A model generated the notes under the pieces. That model had not been told where the DNA came from. It was given only the letters and a program-made list of their open reading frames with translations, and made no database searches. Source: Chrysogorgia sp. JL179-B06 (Eukaryota; Cnidaria; Anthozoa; Scleralcyonacea; Chrysogorgiidae). From it: a stretch of DNA of 64,000 nucleotides. Of this stretch, positions 29,859 to 41,109 are shown piece by piece (the first letter of the stretch is position 1; every line of letters begins with the position of its first letter). Position numbers and translations under genes: made by a program. The stretch lies in the NCBI GenBank assembly GCA_035772405.1, contig JAYKKM010000375.1, positions 2,446,501-2,510,500 on the forward strand, written 5' to 3'.

Positions 29859-31817
29859 ATGGCGGATGGACGTGTCTTATCTCGCTCCGCGAACAATCAA
29901 CAAATTGACCAACAGTTTAATCTTGAATGCATGACTCTTAAGAAAGAGAAATACAGAGATAATCTTCACTATGGCTCTGATGGAAAGATTAAGTGGTTAG
30001 GGCAATTTGATGAACTAAAACAGTTCGTCAAATATATTTTGAAAGACGAAGCTGAAGGAAAATGGAAATCTCCCGGTGGTCAAGTTAAGTCTTTTCGTAC
30101 TAATAACATCACTATTACATGGTACTCGCATAAAAAGACGTTGATGTTTCAAGGTCAATCTGGTGTTGCTTTAAAGGAACAAATTATTAATTTGCTCAAG
30201 ACAGAAGAAGCCGTGCCAAACGACAATGATGGCGACAGTGCTCTCAGTCTAGAAGAACCCAAACCAGACGACAATAGCCACATAGTTCTAAAAGAAGCAG
30301 TCCTGGACGACAATAGCGGCCATATTACTCTAGAAAAAACCGGGTCAGAACAAAATAGACTATTCCCTTCGACAAATATCTATTTAGAAGAAGCCGTGCC
30401 AGAAGTCAATAGCATGCATATTGTTTCCGAAGCCAAAGACTCGAGTGCCGGCAAAGATCATACAATGTCTTCATTAAATCCGAGTCATACCACTCAGCAT
30501 CAAGATGGCAAAAACGAATGTTCTGATTGTAGACGTCTGTCTACTGAAATGGCTGAGGTCAAGTTTGATATCGAAGTTCTAAGAGTAACGATGAATAAAT
30601 ATTTATATTCATCTAAACCTAACGCAGGGACAGCGACTACAGTGAAAGAAGACATCGGCACACAAACTTCTGCCGACGCTGAAAAAATGTTGAGATCGGC
30701 TGACGAACAGAATAACGAAATAAACAATCTCAAGGACATTGTCAATTCCTTAATTGATGAAATTACGAAAGTTAAATACGAACGCGATTCCCTACAATTG
30801 GCTTTAAAGATAATCATAAATGAGAAAGATGTAAATTTGAATAACCATGCATGTGTGACCACGGAACAAATATCTCCAGAGATTTGGGAAAAACCCAAGA
30901 ATGCAATTAAAAATAAAAACTTGTCCAATGATAATGAGGAAGAAAACGTTTCTGAATATCAAAAGCAAAATAGATTTGCCGTTTTAGAAGTAGAAGACAT
31001 CGATTCAACGAAAGAAATTACGCAACCCTGCCAGCGAACTGATAAAGATGAAGAGCCTGGTGCTGAAGACGAATGTACAATAACAAGTACAGCCTCAAGT
31101 ACAAGAAACGCATTCAATGATCAGATTGCTAGCTATAGATCAACACACAAGTCTAGACACGAAAGGGTATTATTGGTAGGAGACTCTATGACTAAACATA
31201 TCCAGACAAATAAAATCGAAAGGGCTTATCGTGGAAAGGCTGATTGCCAATCCTATGGTGGAGCGACAGTGAATGACTTGAAGAATAAGATTAAAACGAA
31301 GAAACTCGACAGCAATGGATATAACACAATAGTTGTACACGTCGGTACAAATGACTTGGTAAATGAAGATGCCGCAACCGTATCAAACAGATTGGAAAGC
31401 CTTATCCAAGACTTAAAGCCCCACTCAAACACAATAGCGATATCTAGTGTGATTGAGCGGGATGACGGGAAAGTACCAGAGGGTAGAATTTCGACATTCA
31501 ACAAGCTTAACAAAGAACTGTGCACTAAACTAGATGTACATTTCATTGACAACCAGAACATACATAAATCCCATTTGAATGGCTCGAAACTGCATCTAAA
31601 CAGTACTGGTGACAAAATTCTTGGGAAAAACTTGTGTACATATCTTAGATCAATAAGACAAAACATTAACACAAGATTTTCTCACTGTCATGAAACAAAT
31701 TTTCAGAAGAGATTTACAAACCATGCCCCACTCCAAACCCAGGGTATGAGAGGAGAGCAAGTCAGCGATTGGAAAAGATATCTCAAATATGTACACCACG
31801 CAACGACATCGAAATAG
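29859..31817 (+). CDS. LINE ORF1 with SGNH/GDSL esterase domain
   Basis: 652 aa from the first ATG (gtcatggcg, good context; the frame upstream has no ATG). The N-terminal 120 residues hold a small domain (KWKSPGGQVKSF, TWYSHKKTLMFQG); the middle is acidic and partly coiled coil (about 240-330). Residues about 435-615 form an SGNH hydrolase: VLLVGDSMTKH with the catalytic Ser, VHVGTNDL with the Gly/Asn block, and SKLHLNSTG near the C-terminal His. Esterase-bearing ORF1 proteins are typical of the CR1/L2 group and are thought to bind RNA or lipid. It overlaps the ORF2 frame by about 120 bases. Confidence 0.85.
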   Translation: MADGRVLSRSANNQQIDQQFNLECMTLKKEKYRDNLHYGSDGKIKWLGQFDELKQFVKYILKDEAEGKWKSPGGQVKSFRTNNITITWYSHKKTLMFQGQSGVALKEQIINLLKTEEAVPNDNDGDSALSLEEPKPDDNSHIVLKEAVLDDNSGHITLEKTGSEQNRLFPSTNIYLEEAVPEVNSMHIVSEAKDSSAGKDHTMSSLNPSHTTQHQDGKNECSDCRRLSTEMAEVKFDIEVLRVTMNKYLYSSKPNAGTATTVKEDIGTQTSADAEKMLRSADEQNNEINNLKDIVNSLIDEITKVKYERDSLQLALKIIINEKDVNLNNHACVTTEQISPEIWEKPKNAIKNKNLSNDNEEENVSEYQKQNRFAVLEVEDIDSTKEITQPCQRTDKDEEPGAEDECTITSTASSTRNAFNDQIASYRSTHKSRHERVLLVGDSMTKHIQTNKIERAYRGKADCQSYGGATVNDLKNKIKTKKLDSNGYNTIVVHVGTNDLVNEDAATVSNRLESLIQDLKPHSNTIAISSVIERDDGKVPEGRISTFNKLNKELCTKLDVHFIDNQNIHKSHLNGSKLHLNSTGDKILGKNLCTYLRSIRQNINTRFSHCHETNFQKRFTNHAPLQTQGMRGEQVSDWKRYLKYVHHATTSK

Positions 31818-34804
31818 AAGATGTCAACACCACAGTAAGGGATAAAACTTCTGAACGAACTGAATCAACTGATGAAGTAAATTTTAACTATAATCCTAAT
31901 AGTGATGTTGACGGTAAGTGTATTCCTACTGTTGATTATGGCACCCCACCCATAAATTTGACCCCTAATGGCACATGTGATGAAAGTAAATTGAGTTATA
32001 CAGAATCAGAGAACAGCTCTGCCCACGTATTAAGTTTAAAAAAATTAAAAGGTTTTAGGCTTGCCCATCTTAATATAGCTTCTGTACCAAAACATATTGA
32101 TGAGTTGAAAATACTAATTAAAAGCAACCCAGTAGATGTACTTAGTATAAATGAAACCAGACTTGACCATACAATTAATAATGATGAGGTAAACCTTCCT
32201 GGCTATGAATTATTCAGGAAAGATAGAACCAGAAACGGTGGTGGTGTTGCACTTTATGTTAGAAGTGTATTTAATGTAAAAAACAAAACAGAACTAACTC
32301 CTGTTGATCTGGAGGCTGTGTTTGTTGAAATTATCAAACCAAAATCTAAGATTATACAAATTATTACTGTTTACCGACCACCAAATTCTGGACCTGAATG
32401 TTTGGATAGCCTAGAGTGTTTTCTTAATGAGATAGATAATGATAACAAAGAAATCCTTCTAACTGGAGATCTGAACTGCGATCTATCCTTAAATGTTCGA
32501 CATTCCCATACTAATAAATTAATTGACGTTTTAAATATTCATCAGATGGATCAAGTGATCACCGAATCTACTAGAATTACATGTAACCATGAGTCTTTAA
32601 TTGACATCATAGCTACAAATAGACCAGAAAAACTATTAAATTCTGGAGTTTTGCATGTTGGAATTAGTGATCACAGTCTTATTTATGCATGTTTTAAAAT
32701 AGCGGTACCCAAAGAAAACCCAAAGCTTGTTGAAAGTAGAAGTTTTAAAAATTACAATCAAGAAAATTTTAAAAGAGATTTATACATTGCTCTTAATAAA
32801 TGCGATTGGCATTCTGGTGATCCTAATACGCTATGGGATTTCTTTAAAGGCACCTTTGTTTTAATTTCTGAAATGCATGCTCCCTTGAGAACACGTAAGG
32901 TAAGAAGTGAATACGCACCCTGGATTACTCCAACAATAACTAATGAAATGAACCACCGTGATTATTTGAAAAGAAAAGTTGTTGCCTCTAAAAGTGATAG
33001 CCATCACATAGCATATAAAAAACAACGAAACCGTGTCAACAATTTAATTAGAACAGCCAAAAGGAAATTTTGTTTGGACACTATAGATAGCAACAGAAAC
33101 AACCCAAAGGAAATGTGGAAGAACATCAATTTAGTGTTGGGTCGTCATGGTCGTTCCTCTAAAACAACTTTGATATCTTCAATTAAAATAAATAACACTA
33201 CATTTACAAGCGATGTAGAAATTGCTGAAACTTTAAACACCTACTTTAATGAAGTAGGTGAAAGTCTTTCCAATAACTTAGATGAAAATAACAGAGTATT
33301 TTCGGATTATGTAACACCAATTCACAATGAATTTAAATTTTCAATTATAACTAACAATCTCCTGGAAAAGCACCTTAAAGAACTGAAACCAAGTAAGGCA
33401 GCTGGTCTTGATAGAATACCAGCAAGATTGTTACAAGATTCATCCTATGTAACAGTCCCATTCCTAACTAACATTTTTAATGTTTCGATTGCTCAAGGTG
33501 TTTTTCCAGATGATTTGAAACAAGCACGAATCTCACCGATTTTCAAATCCGGTGACAAAGAAGATTGCGGCAATTATCGTCCAATCTCAGTTATATCAGT
33601 TGTTTCTAAATTATTTGAGAAACTGGTCTGTAATCAACTAAATTCATACCTGATGCAGAATGATGTTCTGGCACATTGCCAATCAGGGTTTCGTAGAGGT
33701 CACTCTACTGCCACGTCATTATTAAATACAACAGACACTTGGTTGGTTAATATTGATCGTGGTCTGATCAATGGTGTCTTATTTCTTGATTTAAAAAAAG
33801 CTTTTGATACCGTCGACCACAACATTCTTATAAAAAAATTAGAGTTGTACGGTATTAAAGGCATCGAGTTACAATGGTTCACTTCGTATCTAAGTAAACG
33901 TGGTCAAGTCTGTAAGGTGGGAAGTAAACTGTCTTCTAAGAAATATATGAAGACTGGTGTGCCTCAGGGGTCAAATTTGGGTCCATTGTTATTTTTAATC
34001 TATATAAATGATCTACCGAATTGTTTGAGGAACTCCACTCCAGCTTTATTTGCTGATGATACAAATATTACAGTAACCGGTACTTCAGAATGTGACATCG
34101 AAGTAAAGCTAAACCAAGAACTAGATTATCTACACGACTGGCTGTTAGCAAATAAACTTTCATTAAACATCAAAAAAACCGAATATATGATCATTGGTTC
34201 CAGGCAACGACTTTCGCGAATCAAAAGTGACCCACATGTTGTTATAAATAACGAAACAATTAAACGAGTAGATAACACCAAAACTCTTGGTGTTTTTATT
34301 GACGAGAAAATTACCTGGAAAAACCATATTGATCATGTTTCAAAGAAAATATCTAAGGGAATAGGAGTTTTGCGCAGAGCCAAGAATTTTATTAGTAAAG
34401 AAAGTCTAGAAAGACTATATAAAGCGTTAGTGCTTCCCCATTTTGACTATTGCTCCCTTGTTTGGGACAATTGTTCAAATGAGTTAAAAGAACGTCTTCA
34501 AAAGTTACAAAACAAAGCAGGTCGAGTAATCACTGGTGACAGTTATTACTCGTCTGCAACAGAAACCCTAACCAAATTAGGTTGGGTTACTCTTCAGTGT
34601 AGGAGAGACGAACAGCTGCTATCATTGGTAGATAAGTGCGTGAGTGGAAGTTCAAATTTAAGTCACTTAGTTAAATTGTCGGATCGTGATTGTTACGACT
34701 TAAGGAGTAATAATAATAAGTTATATTTACCAAAACCAAATACTAATGCCCTAAAAAGAACATTTGGGTATAGAGGTGCCATAATGTGGAATACCCTACC
34801 TTAA
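31769..34804 (+). CDS. LINE ORF2: AP endonuclease and reverse transcriptase
   Basis: An open frame of about 1,010 codons. Endonuclease motifs: HLNIASVPKH, SINETRLD, GGGVALYVRS, TVYRPPNSG, LTGDLNCD and ISDHSLI. Reverse transcriptase: SGFRRGHSTATSL, LDLKKAFDTVDH, TGVPQGSNLGPLLF and the catalytic FADDTNIT, followed by the KTEYM and LGVFID motifs. The frame starts in the -1 register of ORF1 and has no ATG before the endonuclease domain (position 31769 is TTG), so it must be reached by frameshifting, reinitiation or a non-AUG start. The enzyme looks intact. It nicks target DNA and primes reverse transcription there. Confidence 0.9.
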   Translation: MEKISQICTPRNDIEIEDVNTTVRDKTSERTESTDEVNFNYNPNSDVDGKCIPTVDYGTPPINLTPNGTCDESKLSYTESENSSAHVLSLKKLKGFRLAHLNIASVPKHIDELKILIKSNPVDVLSINETRLDHTINNDEVNLPGYELFRKDRTRNGGGVALYVRSVFNVKNKTELTPVDLEAVFVEIIKPKSKIIQIITVYRPPNSGPECLDSLECFLNEIDNDNKEILLTGDLNCDLSLNVRHSHTNKLIDVLNIHQMDQVITESTRITCNHESLIDIIATNRPEKLLNSGVLHVGISDHSLIYACFKIAVPKENPKLVESRSFKNYNQENFKRDLYIALNKCDWHSGDPNTLWDFFKGTFVLISEMHAPLRTRKVRSEYAPWITPTITNEMNHRDYLKRKVVASKSDSHHIAYKKQRNRVNNLIRTAKRKFCLDTIDSNRNNPKEMWKNINLVLGRHGRSSKTTLISSIKINNTTFTSDVEIAETLNTYFNEVGESLSNNLDENNRVFSDYVTPIHNEFKFSIITNNLLEKHLKELKPSKAAGLDRIPARLLQDSSYVTVPFLTNIFNVSIAQGVFPDDLKQARISPIFKSGDKEDCGNYRPISVISVVSKLFEKLVCNQLNSYLMQNDVLAHCQSGFRRGHSTATSLLNTTDTWLVNIDRGLINGVLFLDLKKAFDTVDHNILIKKLELYGIKGIELQWFTSYLSKRGQVCKVGSKLSSKKYMKTGVPQGSNLGPLLFLIYINDLPNCLRNSTPALFADDTNITVTGTSECDIEVKLNQELDYLHDWLLANKLSLNIKKTEYMIIGSRQRLSRIKSDPHVVINNETIKRVDNTKTLGVFIDEKITWKNHIDHVSKKISKGIGVLRRAKNFISKESLERLYKALVLPHFDYCSLVWDNCSNELKERLQKLQNKAGRVITGDSYYSSATETLTKLGWVTLQCRRDEQLLSLVDKCVSGSSNLSHLVKLSDRDCYDLRSNNNKLYLPKPNTNALKRTFGYRGAIMWNTLP

Positions 34805-35023
34805 AATTTGTTTACACATATTGAAACTTTTAGCTCTTTAAATAATTAATTTTAATTGTAAATAACATAGCAAATTTTTAAGACATGTACATGTATTTTA
34901 TATCTAATTTTTTTATCATATATTAATTACATGTAAGTTAACACGGCCCCATGAAAAACAATCCTTTTTGGATTGATGCGGTTACCGTGTATAAAGATTT
35001 TTAAATAAATAAATAAATAAATA

Positions 35024-35292
35024 GCAGTCGAAGTTATTGTCACGCAATAAACGCAAACGACGCAGTGCACAGTAATCAACGCGGAGAAATACGCACCCAC
35101 CATCCCACCTCTTTAACAAGATTTAATTACTCCATCAGTTCCACAACTGATGTTTGAAGGGTACAGGTAAGGTCCGATTGGTAAGCGGAACAGGATCAGT
35201 AGGACCAATCAATCTGATCCTATTCCAAGCATCACGGAACCAATCAAACAGGAGCCAATCGGACCACCTGTGGTATATATATATATATATTT
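35024..35292. other. LINE flank with second copy of the 96-bp repeat
   Basis: No gene. It holds the second direct copy of the 96-bp segment (about 35176-35272) and a short TA tract. Confidence 0.5.
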
Positions 35293-35480
35293 AACAAATA
35301 GATTCCATTTTGCCGTTGTCTGTTCAGATATAGATGCACAGATGACGTCAGAACGTGGTAAGAACAAAAAAGTGGCCCACGAGACGATAGTCGAGTGGGT
35401 CACTGATGTTCTTACCACGTTCTGACGTCCTCTGTGCATCTGTAACTGAACAGACAACGGCAAAATGGAATCTATTTGTT
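35293..35480. repeat. Foldback MITE, 75-bp arms
   Basis: The left arm aacaaatagattccattttg ... gaacgtggtaagaaca is matched in reverse complement by the right arm ending caaaatggaatctatttgtt. The loop is about 40 bp. Arms differ at a few positions. Flanks are AT-rich. Confidence 0.8.
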
Positions 35481-35519
35481 TTATACAATAAATATTTAAA
35501 ACAAACCATTCAAAAGGCT

Positions 35520-35814
35520 TATTAGCTCTCCTTCACTTCGGTGTTGTTGAGCACTCTGTGAAGTTGGTGTAATAATGCAACGCTCTGAAGATGTCATGAT
35601 GTATACAACGAAACGTTATAAGATGTGTTACTAAATATATACACTGCTGTAGTGAATGTGGGAGAGTTTGCAGGATCGGAGTAGACATACGATACATGCA
35701 CCATCGTCAAGCTCGTACAGGTTATCCATGACGATCGTCCATGTATCGAAACGTTAGATCTTATGAAACTTTATTAATATGTCTTTTCTTCATGTTTTTG
35801 ATTACTCCTATTAG
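35520..35814. repeat. Dispersed repeat fragments
   Basis: cttcacttcggtgttgttga near 35528 matches 6008. A segment near 35650-35755 (gtgggagag...ggagtagacat, cgatacatg...ccatgtatcg hairpin) matches 4719-4775. No gene. The 3' end holds the acceptor for the next exon. Confidence 0.5.
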
Positions 35815-36050
35815 ACACCGTCGTAGCAGATCATGTCATCGCCACTTTTGTGACCATATCGCACGGTGAATGTGCTTTACACTGCGCTGAAAATCCACAT
35901 TGCAAATCATACAATTACCAGCTCGAGGGAAAGGAAATAAATAAATTATGTGAGCTAAACAACATCACGCTGGAAGCCTGTCCTCTCAAGAAAATGCGAA
36001 AAAGAGGAAATTCCTATTACCATGAGATAAACATTCAACCCAGCTTACAG
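35815..36050 (+). CDS. Host-type exon: PAN/apple domain
   Basis: An internal exon: acceptor ctattag at 35814, donor gtatgc at 36051. Its frame reads ADHVIATF, then ECALHCAENPHCKSYNYQ, CELNN, ACPL and YYHEI, the cysteine pattern of PAN/apple domains, which bind protein or sugar outside the cell. There is no ATG near the start, consistent with an internal exon. It ends in phase 0, matching the exon at 43428, so both probably belong to one extracellular or receptor-like gene. Domain recognition is by pattern only. Confidence 0.65.
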
Positions 36051-37340
36051 GTATGCAATGGTCAAGTCTATAATTGCATTATATATGATGTATAACTAAA
36101 ACAACGATTTAAAATGCCTATTCAACGAAATTTTCAAGTTGGAGAAAATGGTAATAAAGTAAAGTTTGAGATTACTGCTTTCGATTGTGAAAGTTTCAGA
36201 GCGAATAATTAAGGAAAGTATGTTCGTTTAGCGTTTGAAAAACTGGCTTTTGGTCCTAAAAGTTGAGAATTGTTATCGAACAGACTGTTCTAAACACCCT
36301 TTAGAAAACTAAATTCTCGTGGGAAAGTGTGCACAAGGGTGTGTAAAATGTATTCATAACGAGTTATTTGTTTTGAAATATACATGGTCGAAGCCGTATC
36401 CAACTTAGTCGTCTTAATTAAGAATGATTTTCGACAACTAAAACATGTTCGTGAATAGTTCATTTATGAACTTCGAAGTTTCTAACCACAAAATGAACGA
36501 CAAAATCCCAGTTTAGACAGTTTAGAAAGCAATCAAAATTTGGGGTCTATAATCAGATACTCCAGGAGGAGAATATTTCTTGCCAAAATGGCATAGATTT
36601 TAAACAACGTGATCGGAACGGCTGTCGTGGTGGAGTATCTGATGAACATTTGTATGTGAAACCGCTGATACATCGCTGACTCGGCCTCCCTCAACATTCG
36701 TGGAAGAGTTATACCCAATGATCTCTAAATAAAGACTGGATTGAGCTTTCTATTGTATCTGATGAGCTGATTTTGAAGCCTGCATATTTGCATAATGTAA
36801 ATTAACGAGAGATCATTAGAAACTCCGAGTTTGAAAGCAAATCAAACTGTGACGCTAGCAAAATAGGTTTAGTGTCTGGCCAATATAGTTTTTTGTCAAC
36901 ATTAAATGCATAAAATCTTCAACCTAATTTGACGTCTCATATCAGGCTTCTCTCACTGGATAATCAGAGCCAACGGCGGCCATTGCTAAGGGACCACAGT
37001 CGCTACAGTAAATGTGTAGGTAGGCGATGAATCGTTTTACCCAGTAATTTGAAAAATGTTTTCTGGTCCTCTTTATAGTAATATTATTTTATTTTGTCGA
37101 TGGTAAGAACACATAAACCATCAAAAAACCTCATAGGATTCTCAGTTGGTCCCTTAGTAATGGCGGACTTCCGGCTTCATTTTCAGAACAATAGTTGCTC
37201 GATCCAGTCTTTATTTAGAGATCAGTGGTTATACCCATTTTAATGATGTCTCAATTTTTAGGGGGGAAAGCACAATCTTCAAACGCTAAATAAACATACT
37301 TCCATTTAATTGTTAAATGGAATCTAATTCATAGTGAACA
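36051..37340. repeat. Intronic nest of foldback repeats
   Basis: No gene. Several inverted pairs are visible: 36112-36207 pairs with 41010-41098 (caacgaaattt...caagttgga); 36207-36275 pairs with 37245-37320 (gtatgtt...tttagcgtttga); and 36705-36745 pairs with 37197-37245 (gatctctaaataaagactgg). The last two are nested in one another. They look like layers of foldback elements inserted in one another and into the intron. Confidence 0.55.
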
Positions 37341-40300
37341 ATGGTGGTTCACGGTGAGAGTTGGGTCCGTACCTTTGTACGGATTTTAGCTCTTATATCT
37401 ATCTTTGAACCATATACCAACTCCAAAATTCATTTTGGACTAGACAAGCCGTCGTGTTTTAAAGGAAACCTGCAATCCTGGCTTTCTCGAAGTGATTTTG
37501 GCCGGATTTATTATGTAACCCTGACGATTCAATTCAACCGTATCAACGCTCAGTCTGACAAGAATATTACGTCTCCAGTGTTTAAGACTACAAAACATGG
37601 TCTTATATCTCTAGCTTCGCCTGGAAAGTTATCCTGGATAGATATTACTATATACATGGATGTACAACGGAATCCTGGACCAGTGAGTAAGGAAAACTGT
37701 ATTCAAGCTGATAAACCTTCATTGTGTAATACCAAGTCTATTGCGATAATTAAATATTCAAGAATTGAATTTTTGAATCTAAGACCAAACGCTTTTCTGT
37801 CACCGGAATTGTTATCAAACCTCAAAGCTAATGATATTTAAACTCCATTCTAGCTTTATCGAGACCGAGACCAATTCCGGTGATAGTCTCTACACAAAAA
37901 TCAAGAAGACATAATATGGCTTATAAACATCATGCAGGACGCCTGACTGAACACAGAAATATTCAGAATCTTATTCCTGTCAAATGTATCGCCTCAAAGC
38001 CACGATCTAATATTAAATTTGGTACTTGGAATGCCCATGCAATGAATAAGAAGTCGGGATCTATATGCGATTTGATCATATCTAAACACCTAGATGTCTT
38101 AACAATTACAGAAACTTGGCTTACTGGTAACTCCGATCATAATAATACTATCGCGGAAATCTTGAATACTTTAAAGGACTTTGAATTTCACAATGTGCCT
38201 AGACTTAATAGAACAGGTGGAGGAGTAGGTGTTCTCTTACGCAAAGGCTTTACGATACAGAGAAAGAACTGTATTCCGTTTACATCTATGGAATATTTTA
38301 GATTTAGATATCAGCTATGGTACATCGATGATTAGATTGGTTACTATTTATAGACCACCTCGTTCGAAGAAAAACCGCTCAAGTCCAACTACTTTCCTCA
38401 ATGACTTCTCAACTCTCCTTGAAACACTCATACTCGCTCCTGGCTATCTCCTTAACAAGCGGATGCTTCTGCTAATGCCTTTAAGGACCTATTAGAATCT
38501 GCAGGTCTAAAACAACACGTAACTGCCCCCACTCACCGCAGCGGAATACTCTAGACTTAATTATCGATCGGCAGGAAGACTCCATATTGTCATCGTTTTC
38601 AACTATAACTGATCTTCCGTCTGATCACTATGTTGTGCTATGTTCTGTGGCGTTAGCTAAGCCTACTGCCTCAAAGTCACAGTATAAACAACGCCGCCTT
38701 AAGGACATAGACATGGATGCCTTTAAAGCTGACATAACAAACTCACCTCTGCTAGGAGAACACAGCGACTTAGATCCAAACAAACTTGCTGATCTCTACA
38801 ATTCAGTACTACGAAAGACGATTGACAAACATGCACCAGAGATATCTCGATCTATTACACTTCGCCCACACGCACCTTGGTTTACTTCTGAGTTACGTGA
38901 TTTAAAGCGCGAAAAACGACGGTGTGAACGTATCTACAGAGCTACAGGTTTGGAGATACACAAACAAATTTACCGTGACCAATGTCGGCAATATACTGCA
39001 CTACTCGATCAATGCAAGACTCGATATTATAAATCTAAAATCGAGAATGCTGACCAGTGTCAACTTTTTCGCCTTATTGATGGAATGTTTAAGGTTAAAC
39101 AAGTCCCTCTCCTTCCTTCCCATACATCAGTTCAAGAACTAACTGAGAAGTTTAGTACGCACTTCACAGATAAAATTGCAAATTTGAGACAAAATATGCC
39201 TATCTGTCAAGCTCCAAGTCCTTCTAAGGCTACTATATCGCCCAATATCTGTTCGTTTGCTGAATTTAACGAAGTTACAACTAAAACAATACGAGAAATG
39301 ATTGAAAGATCACCTTCTAAGTCGTGCTCCTCTGACCCTATTCCTACTCGAACATTGAAATCCTGTTTGGAAGAACTGGTACCCATAATAACATCGTTAA
39401 TAAATTCGTCATTACAGAATGGTGTCTTTCCCGATACTTTCAAAGAAGGACGATTGCTTCCGAAAATTAAGAATAATTCACTGGACAAAGAAGTCTTTTC
39501 TAATTTCCGTCCAATCACAAATCTTACATTTGTATCGAAAATTTTGGAAAGAACAGCTGCCTACCAATCAAGCCACCATCTGATAACGAACGGACTTTAT
39601 CCGAAGTTACAAGCAGCTTACCAGAAGTTTCATAGTACAGAGACTGCCCTTGTTCGAGTTTATAATGATATTCTTAGAGCCATTGCGGCATTTGATACTA
39701 TTGACCATGACATTCTCATCAGCAGACTACGTACGCAGTTCGGCTTCACTGGTACAGTTCTTAAATGGTACGAGTCTTATGTTCGAGGTCGCTCCCAGAA
39801 AGTCGTGATTGGACCTACTGAATCAAAACCCTTCCCTCTATTTTCTGGTGTCGCTCAAGGATCAGTCCTCGGCCCGCTGCTGTTTATCCTCTATTTTGCC
39901 CCTCTTGAAGATGTCATTATATCGCATTGCCTCGATTGCATGATATACGCTGATGACTCACAACTTTACATCACAGTGAATCCAGATAACAGACATTCTG
40001 CTATAGTTAATCTTGAACAATGTATCGTTGACATTCAGGCCTTTTTCCTAGACAACAAACTTAGCTGTAACCCTACCAAAACCGAAATTGTACATTTCTA
40101 TTCTAGGTTCTCATCAAATACTTCTATAGCTGGCATTAATATAAGTCAGTGTTTAATACCTATCAGTAAGGAAGCACGAAATCTCGGAGTAATCTTCGAC
40201 AAACATCTCACTATGTCTAGCCATGTTAATGGTATTTGTCGCTCTGCTTCACTAGCTCTCAGAAATATTGGAAGAGTTAGAAAATATCTCGATCAGTCTA

Positions 40301-41012
40301 GTACAGAACGTCTAGTCCATGCCTTCATAACATCAAAATTAGATTATTGCAATAGCTTATTGTATGGACTACCAGAGAAAGAGATAGGTAAATTACAACG
40401 CCTACAGAACTCAGCAGCTAGATTAGTGATTAAATCAAAGATTAGGGACCATATAACTCCTACCCTACGTAACCTATACATTGGCTCCCTGTAAAACATA
40501 GAATAATATTTAAAGTTTTACTGACTGCTTTCAAGATTCTTAACGGTTGCGCTCCATCATATCTAATTAATCTGTTAGAACCTTATGTTCCTAGTCGTTC
40601 TTTACGTTCTAGTACACAAAGTCTACTAGTTGTCCCTAAATCGTACACCACTACATATGGTGACAGGGCATTCTCTATAGCTGTGCCTAAACTATATAAT
40701 GGAATAGCCTTCCAGAAAGTATAAGAAGTACTAGTTGTATAAACTCATTTAAATCTATGATTAAGACCTACCTTTTTAATGATGCTTTTTTATAGCTATT
40801 CTATACTTATGTACTTAATTCTTATCCTCATTTATACATTCTATAATTATTTTATACTTATGTAGATTTTTATCCTGTATATTGTATTATATTATGATTG
40901 TAAGTAAGCTATACATACTAGTTTTTAGATTTATCAAATCATTGTAAACGCATTGAGGCGTAGCTAAATGCGTATATTAAGAACTGTAATTATTATTATT
41001 ATTATTATTACT
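37341..41012 (+). pseudogene. Decayed CR1-like LINE with 2A-like motif
   Basis: Broken into at least four frames. 37341-37841 carries the 2A-like DVQRNPGP at 37659-37682. 37880-38335 has an endonuclease start (FGTWNAHAMN, ITETWLTG, GGGVGVLL). 38229-38495 continues it (IYRPPRS). 38587-40494 is the reverse transcriptase (FRPITNLTFVSKILER, FHSTETALVRV, VAQGSVLGPLLFILYF, YADDSQLY). A stretch is missing just before AFDTIDH, so the reverse transcriptase itself is damaged. A coding remnant continues to about 40790, and the element ends in an (att)n tail at about 40986-41012. It lies in the intron of the PAN-type gene. Nested between the inverted repeats at 36112 and 41010. Confidence 0.8.
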
Positions 41013-41109
41013 AAAACTTTCACAGTCGAAAGAAGCGATACCAAGCATTACTTCAATGTTATTATTTCCAACTTGGAAATTTCGTTGCATAGGCAGAGAC
41101 ACGCAATGT

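Larger units (their letters stand above)
29460..35023 (+). mobile_element. CR1/L2-type non-LTR retrotransposon
   Basis: A nearly complete LINE: 5' leader, ORF1 with an esterase-like domain, ORF2 with AP endonuclease and reverse transcriptase, and a 3' tail ending in an aaat repeat (about 35003-35023). A hairpin-forming 3' end (aacacggccc ... ggttaccgtgt) precedes the tail, as in L2/CR1 elements. The 5' boundary is approximate. Confidence 0.8.

Noticed and set aside
36533..36718. 61-codon minus-strand frame
   Set aside because: Lies within nested foldback repeats and shows no protein-like pattern that I recognise.
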